DNA of 64,000 nucleotides, taken from positions 2,376,991-2,440,990 of the forward strand of contig JASKMD010000003.1 of the NCBI GenBank assembly GCA_030144725.1, read 5' to 3'. The stretch comes from Haematococcus lacustris (taxonomy: Eukaryota > Chlorophyta > Chlorophyceae > Chlamydomonadales > Haematococcaceae). A model generated the notes under the pieces. That model was not told the DNA's origin and made no database searches. It saw only the letters and a program-made list of their open reading frames with translations. Numbering within the stretch: the first letter of the stretch is position 1; each line of letters starts with the position of its first letter. A program made the position numbers and the translations under genes. Positions 1-17,600 of the stretch are shown here, one piece after another.

Positions 1-655
1 GTGGGGGGCTGGGTGCAAGGGTAGGGTGGGGCCTGAGTGAAGGTGTAAGGTCCTCAACAGATGAATGTGTGGCAGAGTCATACGTCTATAAGTTTGTTGG
101 ATGAACCTTGTTGGTTGGTTGTGTGGTTGGGTGGACCCTGATGGGTGGTTGGGTGGACTGGCGGCTGGTGGCCGGTAGGTCACGTGGGTTGGGCATGGCT
201 ACTGGCATGGCTCCAGCTCCAGTCCCTGAGTAGCTCTGGTCCCAGCCCTGACCTCGAATAGGCTCCTGCTGCTGCCCCACACTGCATGCCTTGGCACCTT
301 GACTCTGACCCCAACTCCGTCCCTTGCCTCCTTCCCAGCCGTTCCCAAACCACAATCCTGGCCCTGTCCGTGGCCCTAGCTTGTAACCCAGGCCTGACCC
401 TTCGGTTAACATCCAGCCTCGACCCTTGCCCTACCTATACTCGCCTTGGCCTGACTGCAAACCCTTGTCTTATCATGTCAAAATTGCATGGCTGCCTTAG
501 CATGGCTCTTGCCATACCCACCCATCTTGCATCACATGCTCACCCGCACCTCTTGCCCTAACTGTTGCCCTAATCATCGTCTTGGCCCTTGCCCTGGCCG
601 TTGTCAAGGCCCGGCTGCAAATGCGTGTCTTGTCATGCCATACCGGCCATCACAG

Positions 656-5786
<5,131 letters not shown>

Positions 5787-6208
5787 GTGGGGGTGGGGGT
5801 TTGGGTTAGGGTGAGGGTGAGTGTGGGCCTGCAGGTGAGGGTGGGAAGTAGAGTATGGAGCAGTTTAGGTGGTAGAGCACTGGCCATAGTGCAGCTGCAG
5901 GCTACAATCTGAATCTACTGACTGAACCTAGTCTTAGGGTGTGAGTGAGGGAAAGAGTGAGGGGGAGAGTGAGGGGGAGAGTGAGGGGGAGGATCAGGCC
6001 ACTACACTATACACTAGCAGCCGCAGTCTGCAGTATGAAACCGCAGCCTGGACCTGCTTGGACACTTGCCCCACTATATCTGCCCGGACAGCTAAGCCTC
6101 ACCTCGCCATCCTAACCTGACACCATCCTACCTCACATCACCAGGGTCACCCCACCAGGGTTAAGGATCAGGCTCTAATGTGATGTCACAGCTCTCTGCG
6201 CCTGGCTA

Positions 6209-6441
<233 letters not shown>

Positions 6442-6489
6442 CCAACCTGTATGGCTTCTGTACGTGCTGTGGGTGCCTGTGGCCTGCAG

Positions 6490-9400
6490 GTGGAGGAGCA
6501 TGTTCAGGCCTGGGCTGATGCGGGCCACGAGCTGCATGAGACGCAGGAAGAGATACAGCGCCTGGCCAAGGTGAGCAGCTGCAGTATGTCACACCCTCAT
6601 GCTCCACCTCGTAACACACACTCTGCACTTCACTCTTTTTGAACCCTGGTTACTCTTACAGCCCCCCACCCACTCTTACAACAACCCTATGACAGGGCCC
6701 CTCCTGGCATGTCGGCTGTCATGGCCTGCCACGGTGGCAATACAGGCCGAGAAGAGAGTTTTGTAACACAGCAGCAGCACCACCACCACACCACCATCAT
6801 CGCCATGTTCAGCCATCATCATCACCTTGAAACCCACCATCGTCGTTGTCATGGTCAACGTGGAATGCCAGCCTCAGTCTCAGCCACAGTGGCATGGCCC
6901 TGCAGATGGCTGTGGCTGTGGAGGACAAGTCGGAGTCTCAGGTCTCCTTCAGGCTGCTGGTGGTGGACACCAGCAGCGCTAAGGCAGCGCTGGCTGACAA
7001 GGCGCTGCAGCTGCGCTCTGCCCTGCTGCAGTGGCTGGACGCCACATGGACGGCAGACAACCAGGCAGTGGTCAACAAGTGGGAGGGGGACAGAGAGCGG
7101 CTGGGAGGGCCCCCGGGGTTGGCTGGTTGTCAATGTCACACATGTCAGGGTCACACATGTCAGGGACACACACTTTGCAGCGCCCCATGCACTCGTGCAT
7201 CATATGCCCGCCACTATCCTCATGCTACTGCATTTCTTCTTGTGCTGTACCCGTTTCAGTTGATTTGGATATGTTGTGGCATTTGAGGGCATTAAAGGGC
7301 ATTTGAGGACATTTGTGGGATAGGACCACCTTGTTCAGCTTCAGGTCGGCAGTCTGGCAAGTATGAGAACCAGTGCCATCATCATACATGCCATGAGCCA
7401 TGCACCTGCCCTGCTGCCCTGTGTGTGCATCCGCTTGCATGCAGTTTTGAGGAGATTGTGGCGCACATGCAGCAGACGCCAGAGAATACTGAAGCCATGG
7501 ACGCACTGGAAAAGTAGGCAGGGGCAAAGGCAGGGGCAAGGGCAGCTCGCCAAGGCATGACCTAAGGGCAGAGGCAGGGGCAGCTCATCAGGGGTCGGGC
7601 AGCTGGTCACATGAGCCAGCTGGCAATAGTGGTGGGTAAAGATCAGACAAAATCAGATCTGATTGGGTCAGATCAAATCAAATCAGATTGAAGGATGGGC
7701 ATTGAGCAGCAGCCTCATGCCCAAGCTGCCCCATGCAATGCCAAGTTTTGTCAGCAAGGCCTGGCCCTGGCCCTGCCCCAACCCTGGCCCTGGTCCTGGC
7801 CCTGGCCCAATTCTGGCCATGCCTTGTCTTGAGCTTTCAGGTACTTGGGCGTGATTGAGGGCCAGTTGGACGACTTTGCAGCCAAGATCAGCTACAGCAG
7901 GAAGGTAGGCTGGGCCAGAGACTCCTGCTGCTGCCAACGCTGCAGCCCATCACACCGCCCTACGGCATGGCTCACTGCAGCCCTGTGTGCACGAGCATGG
8001 CCAGAGTGCTGTCGACAGTGGCGCAGGCAGGGTTAGCGTTGCCTGGCCAGTGAAGGGGCAGCAGCAGCATGAGCAGCAGGCGTGGTGGCAAAGGTGGCAG
8101 CAGTGCCGGGCAAAAGCAGGTGTATGTGGGTATAGAAGGGGAAGTAGAGAAACGTGAGGAGAACCAAGGAAAAATATCAAGAGTAGAGGAACAGGTTGTG
8201 GTGCTGCACACTCCTTGTGGCTACACGGCAAAGTGACACAGGCAGCAGTGGCAGCAGGAGGGGCAGCAGTGGCAGAAGCAGGCAAGAAGTAGACAAACGT
8301 GAACATGAAGAGTGCCAGTTTCAACAGAACTGAAGAAGAGTAGAGCAACAAACTCGTTGCGATGAACAACAAGAAAGGGTGACGACAACAGCAGCTGAAG
8401 AACAGACTCCTTGGGGTATGAGGGTCGCAGTTCACCCCTCCTCACTCTTACCCCTAACTACGCATGGCTATGGAGCCTACTGATGGAGCCTACTGCTGCT
8501 GCAATGGTGCCAGCTCCTGCTGCTGCTGTCGTGATCAGCACACCTGCTGCTGCCGCTCCCCCCCTGCCCCTCTGCCTGCCAGGTGTATAGCGTGCTGTAT
8601 GGTGCCCAGCACCTGCTGTCCGAGTTTGCTGACGAGCTGTATTGGCGCATGTGCCGCTGGCCTCTGCTGCTCAACAGCGAGCTGGAGGACGTCAGGTCAC
8701 GACTCACACGCTTCCGCACAAGGTCAGCCTGGTCCAGATCAGGGGCCAGGGCCCAGAGCTGGGGCTAGGGCTGGTGTAGGGGCAGGGGCAAGGGCCGGAA
8801 AACGGGTAGGGGCCAGAGCCTGGGCCAGGGCTGGCATTGGGGCTTGGGCTGTGGCCGGGGCAGGGCGAGGGGCTGGGGCAGGGGCCGGGGGAGGGGCAGG
8901 AGCAGGGAGAGGGGGCAGGGAGAGGCACGGATACATGCATGCAGCGGCCCAGCCTTGCACTGGCCAATGGTGAGTACGCTGTGTGTTCCATGCTCAGGTA
9001 CATGACGCAGCTGAAGGCTGAGCAGATGGCCCTGGCTAAGGACCTGGCTGAGCTGCGTGCTGAGGTGGACAAGTTCACCACCCTGGGTGACCTGAAGCAG
9101 GTGGCTGCTGGGCTGGGCAGGGCAATGGCCTGGTGGCAGCTGGGTGATGTTGTCAGGCTTGCATCCGTACATGCTGCCAGTTTTGCGCGTGTATCTGCAT
9201 CCCTTCTTATCTGTCCTGGACAAGACTGTCAGGAACCACTGCAGCAGAGCCACTCAGAAAAGTCAGGCTGGCATCCGCATGAGCGCCTTGTCTGCCATAG
9301 CTTTTACTGCAGCAGAGCTATTGAGAGAGGCTGGCCAGCAGGACAGCGCACACAAGGGTAGCAGCGAATCAGGGCATGTGAGTCGTGAGGGGCCCTGACA

Positions 9401-11683
9401 TCCTGGCGTTGCACGGTGTAAGGATAGCATGGGCGATGTGGGTGGCTGCCTGAAGGTGGATGACCGCACCAGCCAGGTGGCTGACCTGCACTCCAGGCTT
9501 CAACGTATGGGCGAGCTGGCAGAGCTGTACCAGGTATGTGGAGAGGCGTGGCAAGGCCTTAGAGGTTTCAGGGACAGACTGTCTGCCTGTGTACCCAAAG
9601 TCCGCCTGCACCCCCTACCCCTACCTCTACCCCCACCCCTCCACCTCCACCTCCACCAAACGCACCATGCCCTCACCTCCAGGCACGGGAAACCATCTTC
9701 GGGCTGCCCACCACCGACTACCCCCAGATCGAGCTCATTCAAAAGACGCTGGACCCCTATGCGACAGTGAGTTGTGTTGTTTGTGGCAGTCCGTCAGTGC
9801 TGCATGGGGTCTGCGGCATAGCCCTTCTCTACATGCAAGCGTTGGTCATACACGTTGTATGTGTGTTTGGTACCCAGTGCGCCATTGCATGCACGGTGCT
9901 GCAGCTCATCTGGTGACATCAGCAGCTGTCCCACAGCGTGTGTGCCCTTCCTTGCATTACACATGTCGCTTGTCGTCACCATGCTGGTGGCCGCAGTTAT
10001 GGCAGACGTGTGGCGAGTTCATGCGCTGCCTGCCGGACTGGATGGACGGTCCTTTCACCGAAATTGACGCCGATGCAATGGCGGCCGACGTCGACCGCTG
10101 GTGGCGTGGCACCGCAAAGCTGGCTAAGAGCCTGGAGGGTCCGCCGCTGGAAGTGGTCGCGCAGGTGTGCTGCGGTCACACTGTCCGGGTTAGGGTTGTT
10201 TCGTTGCTTCGATTTTTCGTAAGGGTATCAATACTCAGACGCGATGCAATGGCATTGGCTAGGCCAGTCTGCACCGGTGCAAGCCTGACGCATCATGTGT
10301 AGCTGCGGTGCGCGGACCTCACATGGGACTCCGACGCGCCCCCGCAGCTACGCACCAAGCTGGAGGACTTCCAGGGCCACATGCCGCTCATTGCTGCGCT
10401 GCGCAACCCTGGGCTGCGTGATCGGCACTGGGCGCGCATCTCGGCCGCGGTCCAGTTTCCGGTCAAGGTGGACGCCGGCTTCAGCGTGTCGCGCGCGCTG
10501 CAGCTGGTGAGGCACATGGCCCGGGGCAGGGGCAAGGTCAAGGGCAAGGGCAGAGGCAGGGGCAGGGGCAGGGGCAAGGGCAGGGGCAGGGGCAGGGGCA
10601 AGGGCAGGGGCAGGGGCAAGGGCAAGGGCAAGGGCAGGGGCAGGGCAAGGGCAAGGGCAAGGGCAAGGGCAAGGGCAAGGGCAGGGGCAGGGGCAAGGGC
10701 AAGGGCAAGGGCAAGGGCAAGGGCAGGGGCAGGGGCAGGGGCAAGGGCAAGGGCAAGGGCAGGGGCAAGGGCAAGGGCAAGGGCAGGGGCAAGGGCAAGG
10801 GCAGGGGTTGTTGTTGTTGTTGATGAGACAAGCACCCTGGAGTCTGGCACTGTGGGTACTCCCAGCACAGGCTGAATGCCCCTGAGCATGCAACCAGGGG
10901 CGGCAGTAGCAATTGAGATTAGTGGTTTGGACTCTGCGGCCTGGGTAAAGGTAAGTCAATGAATACAAGGGGCTGGGTTATGAGGTGAGTGCTGCATGCT
11001 GCACCGGAGGTGTGCAGGAGCTGCCCAAGTTCCTAGCCCAGATTGAGGAGGTGTCGGAGTATGCCAGCAAGGAGTACAGCCTGGAGAGGACGCTGGACAA
11101 GATGCAGGTGAGGGCATGGCAGAGGAAGGGAGGGCGGGGAGGAGGAAGGCTGGGTGGGGTAAGGTAGGGAAGAGGAGGACAGGGCGGGGCCAGCCGGCAG
11201 GAATGAGCATAAGGAGCTGAAGGGGCAATCAGCAAGCTTGGCCACTCATGCTGCCATTGTTGTTGCTTTTACTGTTGCTGCTGCTATGCTGTCTTCGTTG
11301 CTTTGCTGTAATAACTCTGTTCCTGCTGCTGCCATGGCCCCAGGGCGACTGGACTGGGGTGGCGTTTGACAGCATGCCCTGGCGCGCCACCGGCACCTTC
11401 ATCCTGAGAGCTCTGGACGACATCCAGATGCTGCTGGACGACCAGGTGGTCAAGACGCAGTCCATGCGGGCCTCGCCTTACATTGGTGCGGGACCTGCAC
11501 CTGCACCTGCCTGCCTGCCCGTCTACCTACCTGCCTGCCCGCCTACCTGCCTGCCTGCGTAGCTACATGTCTGGCTCTTCAATCGCTGCTGCATGTGTAG
11601 CTGATGCGGGTGCATGCAACACATGCCAATCCATGAGGGACTGCATGCCTTGTTATGTTTTGCTGCTAGTGCCCCTGCTGACC

Positions 11684-11714
<31 letters not shown>

Positions 11715-12307
11715 CACCCCAGGGCCGTTTGAGGACCGTGTGCGTTTGTGGGAGGCCAAGCTGAACCTGACGCAAGAGATCCTGGACCAATGGCTCAAGT
11801 GCCAGCAGGTCAGCCACCCCTGCCCCAGCCACCACCCACATCGCAGCCACCATCCACCCCCTCTGATCTGCCCCTGCACTTCCCTCCCCTTCCTGCCTCT
11901 GCTGCTATTAGGGCTGGCTGTACCTGGAGCCCATCTTTGGCAGCGATGACATCATGGCCCAGATGCCTAACGAAGGCCGCAAGTTCAAGGCGGTGGACCA
12001 AACCTGGCGGCGCACCATGGAAAAGATGATCAAGAACCCTGAGGTGGGTGTGCTTTGCTGCTGTTACTGTTTCTGCTACTGCTGCCAGGTCAGCATATCT
12101 TGAAGGCTGACGTATTGTGGAGTGTGCCCTTGTTTGCTGCGAGCTGGTGCTGCATGTGGGAGGCTGCATGTGTGGCGCGCTGTATGCTGCACCTGAATGT
12201 TTCGGCTGTTCTTTGTAGACAAGCCGCCACCTGGTACCACTGACCACGTGGGGCTGAGCCTCAGGTGGTGGTGGTGTGCTCTGCTGCCCTGCTGTCACAT
12301 GACCTCG

Positions 12308-12339
<32 letters not shown>

Positions 12340-14284
12340 AGGTGCTGGTGGTATGCTCTGACGACGAGCTGCTCAAGGCGCTAGTGGAGGCCAACAAGCT
12401 GCTGGACGCAGTGCAAAAGGGGCTCAATGACTACCTGGAGACAAAGCGCCTGGCCTTCCCGCGGTTCTACTTCCTGTCCAATGACGAGCTGCTGGAGATC
12501 CTGTCAGAAACAAAGGTCAGCTGCCCTGACACATGCCACAGCTACCTACACCCTGCCATGTGCTGTAATGTCACCACAGGCTCACCAGTATTTTTCCCTG
12601 ACACATACCTCAGCTTACTACACCCTGGCATGGGCCTTGTGCTCACCAGAAGCTCCCCTGCCAGCTACCTACACCCTCACATGTGCTACAGTGTCAAATG
12701 AGTCTTCCTATCACTCTTTCACCATGCTGGGACACTCTCGACTGCCAATAACTGCCCTGCTTTTCATCGCCATCTTCGTCAGCAGCAACAGCAGCAGCAG
12801 CAGTGCCACAACTGTGTGGGCAACCCTGTTTCACTGCCGTTGTTTTGTCACGCTGCTTGTCATATTTGGCAATAATGACGCCCTAACGGCCAGTGACAAA
12901 CCCAGAGAGTGGCAGATCACACCTCTAAACCAATATGTCCTGGGCGAGCTCAGCAAAACTCGAACCCATGACCTCATGATGGGTGCCATGGCCCTGAGGC
13001 GCTGACATGGCAGCTCCAGTCGGCCCTGCCCTGCAGGACCCCACTCGCGTCCAGCCCTTTCTGCGCAAGATCTTTGAGGGCATCAACGTGTTGGAGTTCC
13101 AGCCCTCAGGGGAGGTCACCGCCATGTTCTCTGAAGAGGGGGAGAAGGTGGGTGCCTGGCCCAGGGGGCAGCCCAGTGCGGGCAAGCAAGGCAGGCGCCA
13201 AGTTTGGGCTACCAAGCTTCCTTTTGAAGCTCGAGGGAAGTGTAGGTGGGTGGGATGCATGCTGAGAAGTGGGTGCATTGCTTCACTGGATATAAACTCA
13301 TGTGGCTGAGCTTGTGTAGTGACGTGGTTCTCAGTGGTTATGCTTAATACCTAGTACTTTGATTGAATGCAAGCCCTTGACTGCCCCTGTGCCAACCCGT
13401 TCCCTGTCACCCTATGGCATGCCCTGCACCTGGCCATTGCTGCACCTGCAGGTCAAGTTTGGCAACAGCTTCAATCCCAGCAATGCCATGGGCTGTGTGG
13501 AGCGCTGGCTGCTCGAGTGTGAGCAGGCCATGCGGGACACTCTGAAAAGTGTGACCCAGGAATCTTTCAATGCCTACGCCAACAACCCACGCATTGAGTA
13601 AGTGGTGGGCGGCTGCTCCCTTCTCAGCCCTGCTACTGATGCTCCCGCTGCTGCTGCTAAGGCTGGGGCTGCTGGTGCTGGTGCTGGCCTGCAGCTGGGT
13701 GACGTCCTGGCCGGGCCAGGTGGTCATCTGTGTGGGCTGCATGTACTGGACCCGTGAAGTGGCGGAGGCCATCACTAAGGCCACCCTCGCAGAGTATGCA
13801 GAGCAGTGCACAGAGGAGCTGATGAAGATCGTGAACAAAGTGAGCCCACTGCTGACCAGCTCTCACACTTGGCCTGCCCTGCCCTGGCCTGGGGCGGGGC
13901 GGGGCGGGGCGGGCACATGCTGGGGTCTGATGCCCGGCGTCGCGCTCTAGCTCTTGCGTGCGCTACAGGCCATGGCCGGGTCGGGTGTCTGCTCCAGCCT
14001 CCTCCGGAGCACAGCATCTCACGCCATGACAGGTTCTGAACGCCCCTCTGTGCCCCGGCGTCGCCGCCGTTCATTGCCGACAGGTTCGGGGCAAGCTGGC
14101 CAAGCTGGACCGCAAGACGCTGAGCGCTCTGATCGTGATTGACGTTCATGCGCGTGACGTGGTGTCGGAGCTGGCGCGGCAGAACATCGCGAGCGTGGCG
14201 GATTTTGAATGGATGAGCCAGTTGCGGTACAGCTGGGAGGGCGGCGACGTATCTGTGCGCATGATCAACGCGCAGATTTACTAC
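6490..14284 (+). CDS. Dynein heavy chain linker exons (copy A)
   Basis: Nineteen exons coding the tail-to-linker region (DHC_N2 type): 6490-6570, 6906-7078, 7445-7513, 7841-7904, 8583-8722, 8998-9100, 9456-9533 (5' edge uncertain), 9683-9766, 9997-10164, 10348-10506, 11018-11107, 11344-11485, 11723-11808, 11912-12043, 12342-12515, 13037-13147, 13452-13597, 13695-13839, 14084-14284. Family signatures include [63 protein letters not shown] and WPGQVV. These match the linker that swings over the AAA ring. No stop or frameshift is seen and no exonic difference from copy B was found in this block. Confidence 0.88.
7905..8582. other. Intron with an A/G-rich block (copy A)
   Basis: Purine-rich on the + strand from about 8055 to 8400, with loosely repeated GAAGTAGA..AAACGTGA phrases. 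No exon, RNA gene or mobile element was recognised; the copy B equivalent is 33207-33884. Confidence 0.5.
10523..10806. repeat. GGGGCA/GGGCAA hexamer array (copy A)
   Basis: Mixed GGGGCA and GGGCAA units in the intron after exon 10348-10506, ending in a short (GTT)n run. Confidence 0.95.
12520..12702. repeat. Degenerate tandem repeat of about 70 bp (copy A)
   Basis: Three imperfect copies built around CTGACACAT...CAGCTACCTACACCCTG.. CATG in the intron after exon 12342-12515; the copy B counterpart is at 37828-38010. Confidence 0.6.
12915..13012 (-). mobile_element. tRNA-derived SINE-like fragment (copy A)
   Basis: The - strand reads like a degenerate tRNA: AGCGCCTCAGGG (A-box-like), a CAT-containing anticodon region, then GGTCATGGGTTCGAGT with a good B-box core GGTTCGAGT. 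It resembles an elongator tRNA-Met with a deletion in the middle, and no acceptor stem can be folded convincingly. It lies just upstream of exon 13037-13147. Confidence 0.5.
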
Positions 14285-14668
14285 GTGAGCTCACCGTTCA
14301 AGTCTGATCCTGCAACCCCGACCTCCGCGCTGTCCTCTCCTCTCCACTGCCGAGCTGTCTTAGCCCTTATTAGTGATAGGGTGGACCTTTGGCTGCGTTC
14401 CCCTCCTTGACCCAAAATCTGCCAAACCATCATCCATGGCTCAACTGCCTGTTAGGATATCAGCCATCACTGTGCTGCTTCTTGGCATCAGTACCAAGTA
14501 GCTGCAAAGGTCATGACCTGCTGCACCCTACCCTGCCTCCCCCTTGCCTCGCCCTCAGCATCAATGCCCATTAGCTCCAATGGTGACATGCTGCACCTTA
14601 CCCTGATTGATGCTCGCCTCACCCCTTGCCTCCCCTTACCTGCCCCCTTGCCTCCCTGTGGTCCCCAG

Positions 14669-17600
14669 GGCTATGAGTACCTGGGCAATGGCTCCCGCCT
14701 GGTGATCACGCCCCTGACTGACCGCTGCTACCGCACCCTCATGGGAGCCCTGCACCTCAGCCTGGGCGGAGCCCCTGAGGGACCTGCCGGCACAGGTGTG
14801 GGGGCGTACAGCGCTTAGGAGCACACTTGCAGGGCAGAGGGTGGGAGCTCCCTACAGGGCAGAGGTGTGACTTGAGGAGAGGGATACTCTCACAGTTGTG
14901 CTCTTCTGCAGAAGGGTGACTTAAGGGTGCAGGAGGGATGCTCTTTGTGCAGCTCAGCAGAGGGGTGGCTTGAGGAGGAGAGGGATGCTGGGACTTTCAT
15001 CTTTGTGCAGCTGAGTACGCTGGTCAACAAAGCTGGTCAAGTTGAGGCCATGGGCAGTGGGGATCATGTGTATCAGCTACAGATAGATCAAGGCATTGAT
15101 GCTAAGTACCCCTCATTATGATGGTGCAGCAGAGTGGCCTGGTGCTGGCCGGCCCTAAAACCCTCCTCTGGTGCCCCTCCTTCCTCTGGTTGCAGGGAAG
15201 ACCGAGACCACTAAGGACCTGGCCAAGGCCATCGCCATGCAGTGCGTGGTGTTCAACTGCAGCGGTGGGTGCCTGCCAGCTGGCTTGACCTGGCTGCAAG
15301 GGAAGAGGGCTGGTTGCCTGGCATGGCTGTGGGTGCAGGCTGCCTGGTTAAGAACAGGGGGGGTGGGGCAGGTAGCCCACCAGCAGTACTCAAATCGCAG
15401 ATCATGGCAGAAGCCGTGGGCCCTCCACCTGCCCAGCTGTGTGACGTGTGTACTGAGGTGACTCGCCAGCCAGCCTCACCAGCGAAGCTTGCTGCTGCTT
15501 GACAGCCTGGCTGCCTGACTGCCTGCCTGACTGACTGACCCACCCACCAACAAATCAACCAACCAACTGATTGACTGTACAGACGGCCTAGATTACCTGG
15601 CCATGGGCAAGTTCTTCAAAGGCCTGGCATCGAGTGGCGCCTGGGCATGCTTTGACGAGTTCAACCGCATTGACCTAGAGGTGCTCAGCGTCATCGCGCA
15701 GCAGGTGTGGGTGGTTCTGATGCCCTAGACCGACAATGCTGTTGCTGACACTGTAATTGCCCTGTTGAGATAACAACCATGAAGGAGGTAGTTTCAACCA
15801 GAGCGAAGGAGGTAGCAGCTGGTGCAGCTGAACAACAGGATGCCTGACACCCCTGCCCAAACCCCGGCATCGGGCTCAGTCCCGGTCTTGCACCTGCCCC
15901 TGCACTCATCCCCTGCATATGGTTAGCAACCGTACGACAACCAGCAGAACATGCCTCCAACCCTGCCCCTGCCCCTGCCCCTGCCCCTGCTCTTGCTCTT
16001 GCCCCTCACATTGCCAACCTTGGCATCAGCTTTTGCCTTGCCTCTGCCCCTGCCCTCACCCCTACTTGTCCCACAGATCTTGACCATGCAGCGCGCCAAG
16101 AGCGCTGGCCTGAAGACCTTTGACTTCGAGGGCACCAAGCTGTCCCTGCGCCCCACCTTCAGCGTCTTCATCACCATGAACCCCGGCTATGCAGGCCGTT
16201 CTGAGCTTCCGGACAACCTCAAGGTTGGGCCAACACCAGGCAGGCAGGCTTCTTAGGGGGTGCTGGATCTTGGCAGGCAGGCCAGCATGCAGGCTGAGTG
16301 GCAAACCAGCTTTCAGGTAGGGTGGTAGGCCAGCAAGCAGGCTGGTAGGCAGGTGCTGGATCCTGGTGGGCCAGCGGGCTCCTGCTGGCTTATAAGCAGG
16401 CAGGGAGGGAGGGAGGGTGTTTACAGGTCAAACCCATGCGGGTGAGCATGTGGGTGGGTGGGGTGTTGTCTGCTGGTGTCAGGTTCCTAGTTGTCCTCAC
16501 CAGCTGGCATGACCCTCCCAGGGTTAGGCAAGCAGCCAGGCACGTTGGCCCTGGCATGATGCCTATTCCCCTCCTGGCAGCCCTGTTTGCCGGCATTTGG
16601 TGTTGTTTGCTGCCTGCGCTCGAGCATTCAATGCTTCCGCCCATCCCCTCACCAAACTGCAGCTTGTTCACAATGCCAACCACGCATATACCCTAGTGGT
16701 TGCCCCAGCCCCTGCCTTCACCCCTTTCAATCTGCTGCTCCTGCTGCTGCTGTGGCCAGGCGCTCTTCCGCAGCGTGGCCATGATGGTGCCTGACTATGC
16801 GCTGATCAGTGAGATCATGCTGTATAGCAGCGGCTACCTCCAGGCTCGAGACCTGGCCCGCAAACTAGTAGCCACATACAAGTGAGTGCATGGGACCCTT
16901 GCATGGCGCTGCATGGGGCCTCCAGGTGCACCCCTTGCATGGCGCTGCATGGAGCGTTTTGTTTATGAGCTGCATGGTACCTCTTCAATGAGTAGCATGT
17001 AGGCCATGCAGCGCTGAGGGCCTGGCCTAGTTTGGACTATATGCTGTAAAGCTGAGAGGCGGGGAATGGATACAGTTCAGCTCAGCCAGCCGCCTGCCCT
17101 ACTCACTGGCACTCTACTCTGCCCCTGGCCTGACCACAGGCTGTGCTCCGAGCAGCTGTCCAGTCAGAGCCACTATGACTACGGTGTGTGGTGCAGGGGT
17201 CAAAGCTCCTGGTCCTAGCCTGCCCTGCCGACCCCACCCTGCCTGTCCCCTGCTGCCCTTCTGTGCCCTGTGGTCGAGCTGCCTCCCAAACCGCCTGCAC
17301 CAGCCTGTGCTTTGAACTCTGATATTGAACGCCTTGGTGCTGGCGCCTTGCACCTGACCTACCTAGCCGCCTGCATCATTCTGTGTTATAGATTGTGGTG
17401 TGCTCAGGCTCTTACCTCCTCTCTCACGGCCCAGGCCTGCTGCTCCTCACCACCTGCTGCTGCATGCCACCATCTTCCTGACAGCCCACTCTTCCTCAGC
17501 GTGGTCATGATGATGAGGATGCAACCACTCCTGCCTCCGACTCAACTTGCCGCTAAAGTCGCTAATGGCTGCCAGGTGCTTGGTGTGGCAGGCATGCGGG

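Noticed and set aside
7950..8435. 161-codon antisense hydrophobic open frame
   Set aside because: It reflects the purine-rich + strand of an intron; no start context, family resemblance or independent conservation was seen.
10293..10889. Antisense Ala-Leu / Pro-Cys repeat protein
   Set aside because: Frame generated by the GGGGCA/GGGCAA array overlapping the antisense of real exon 10348-10506.
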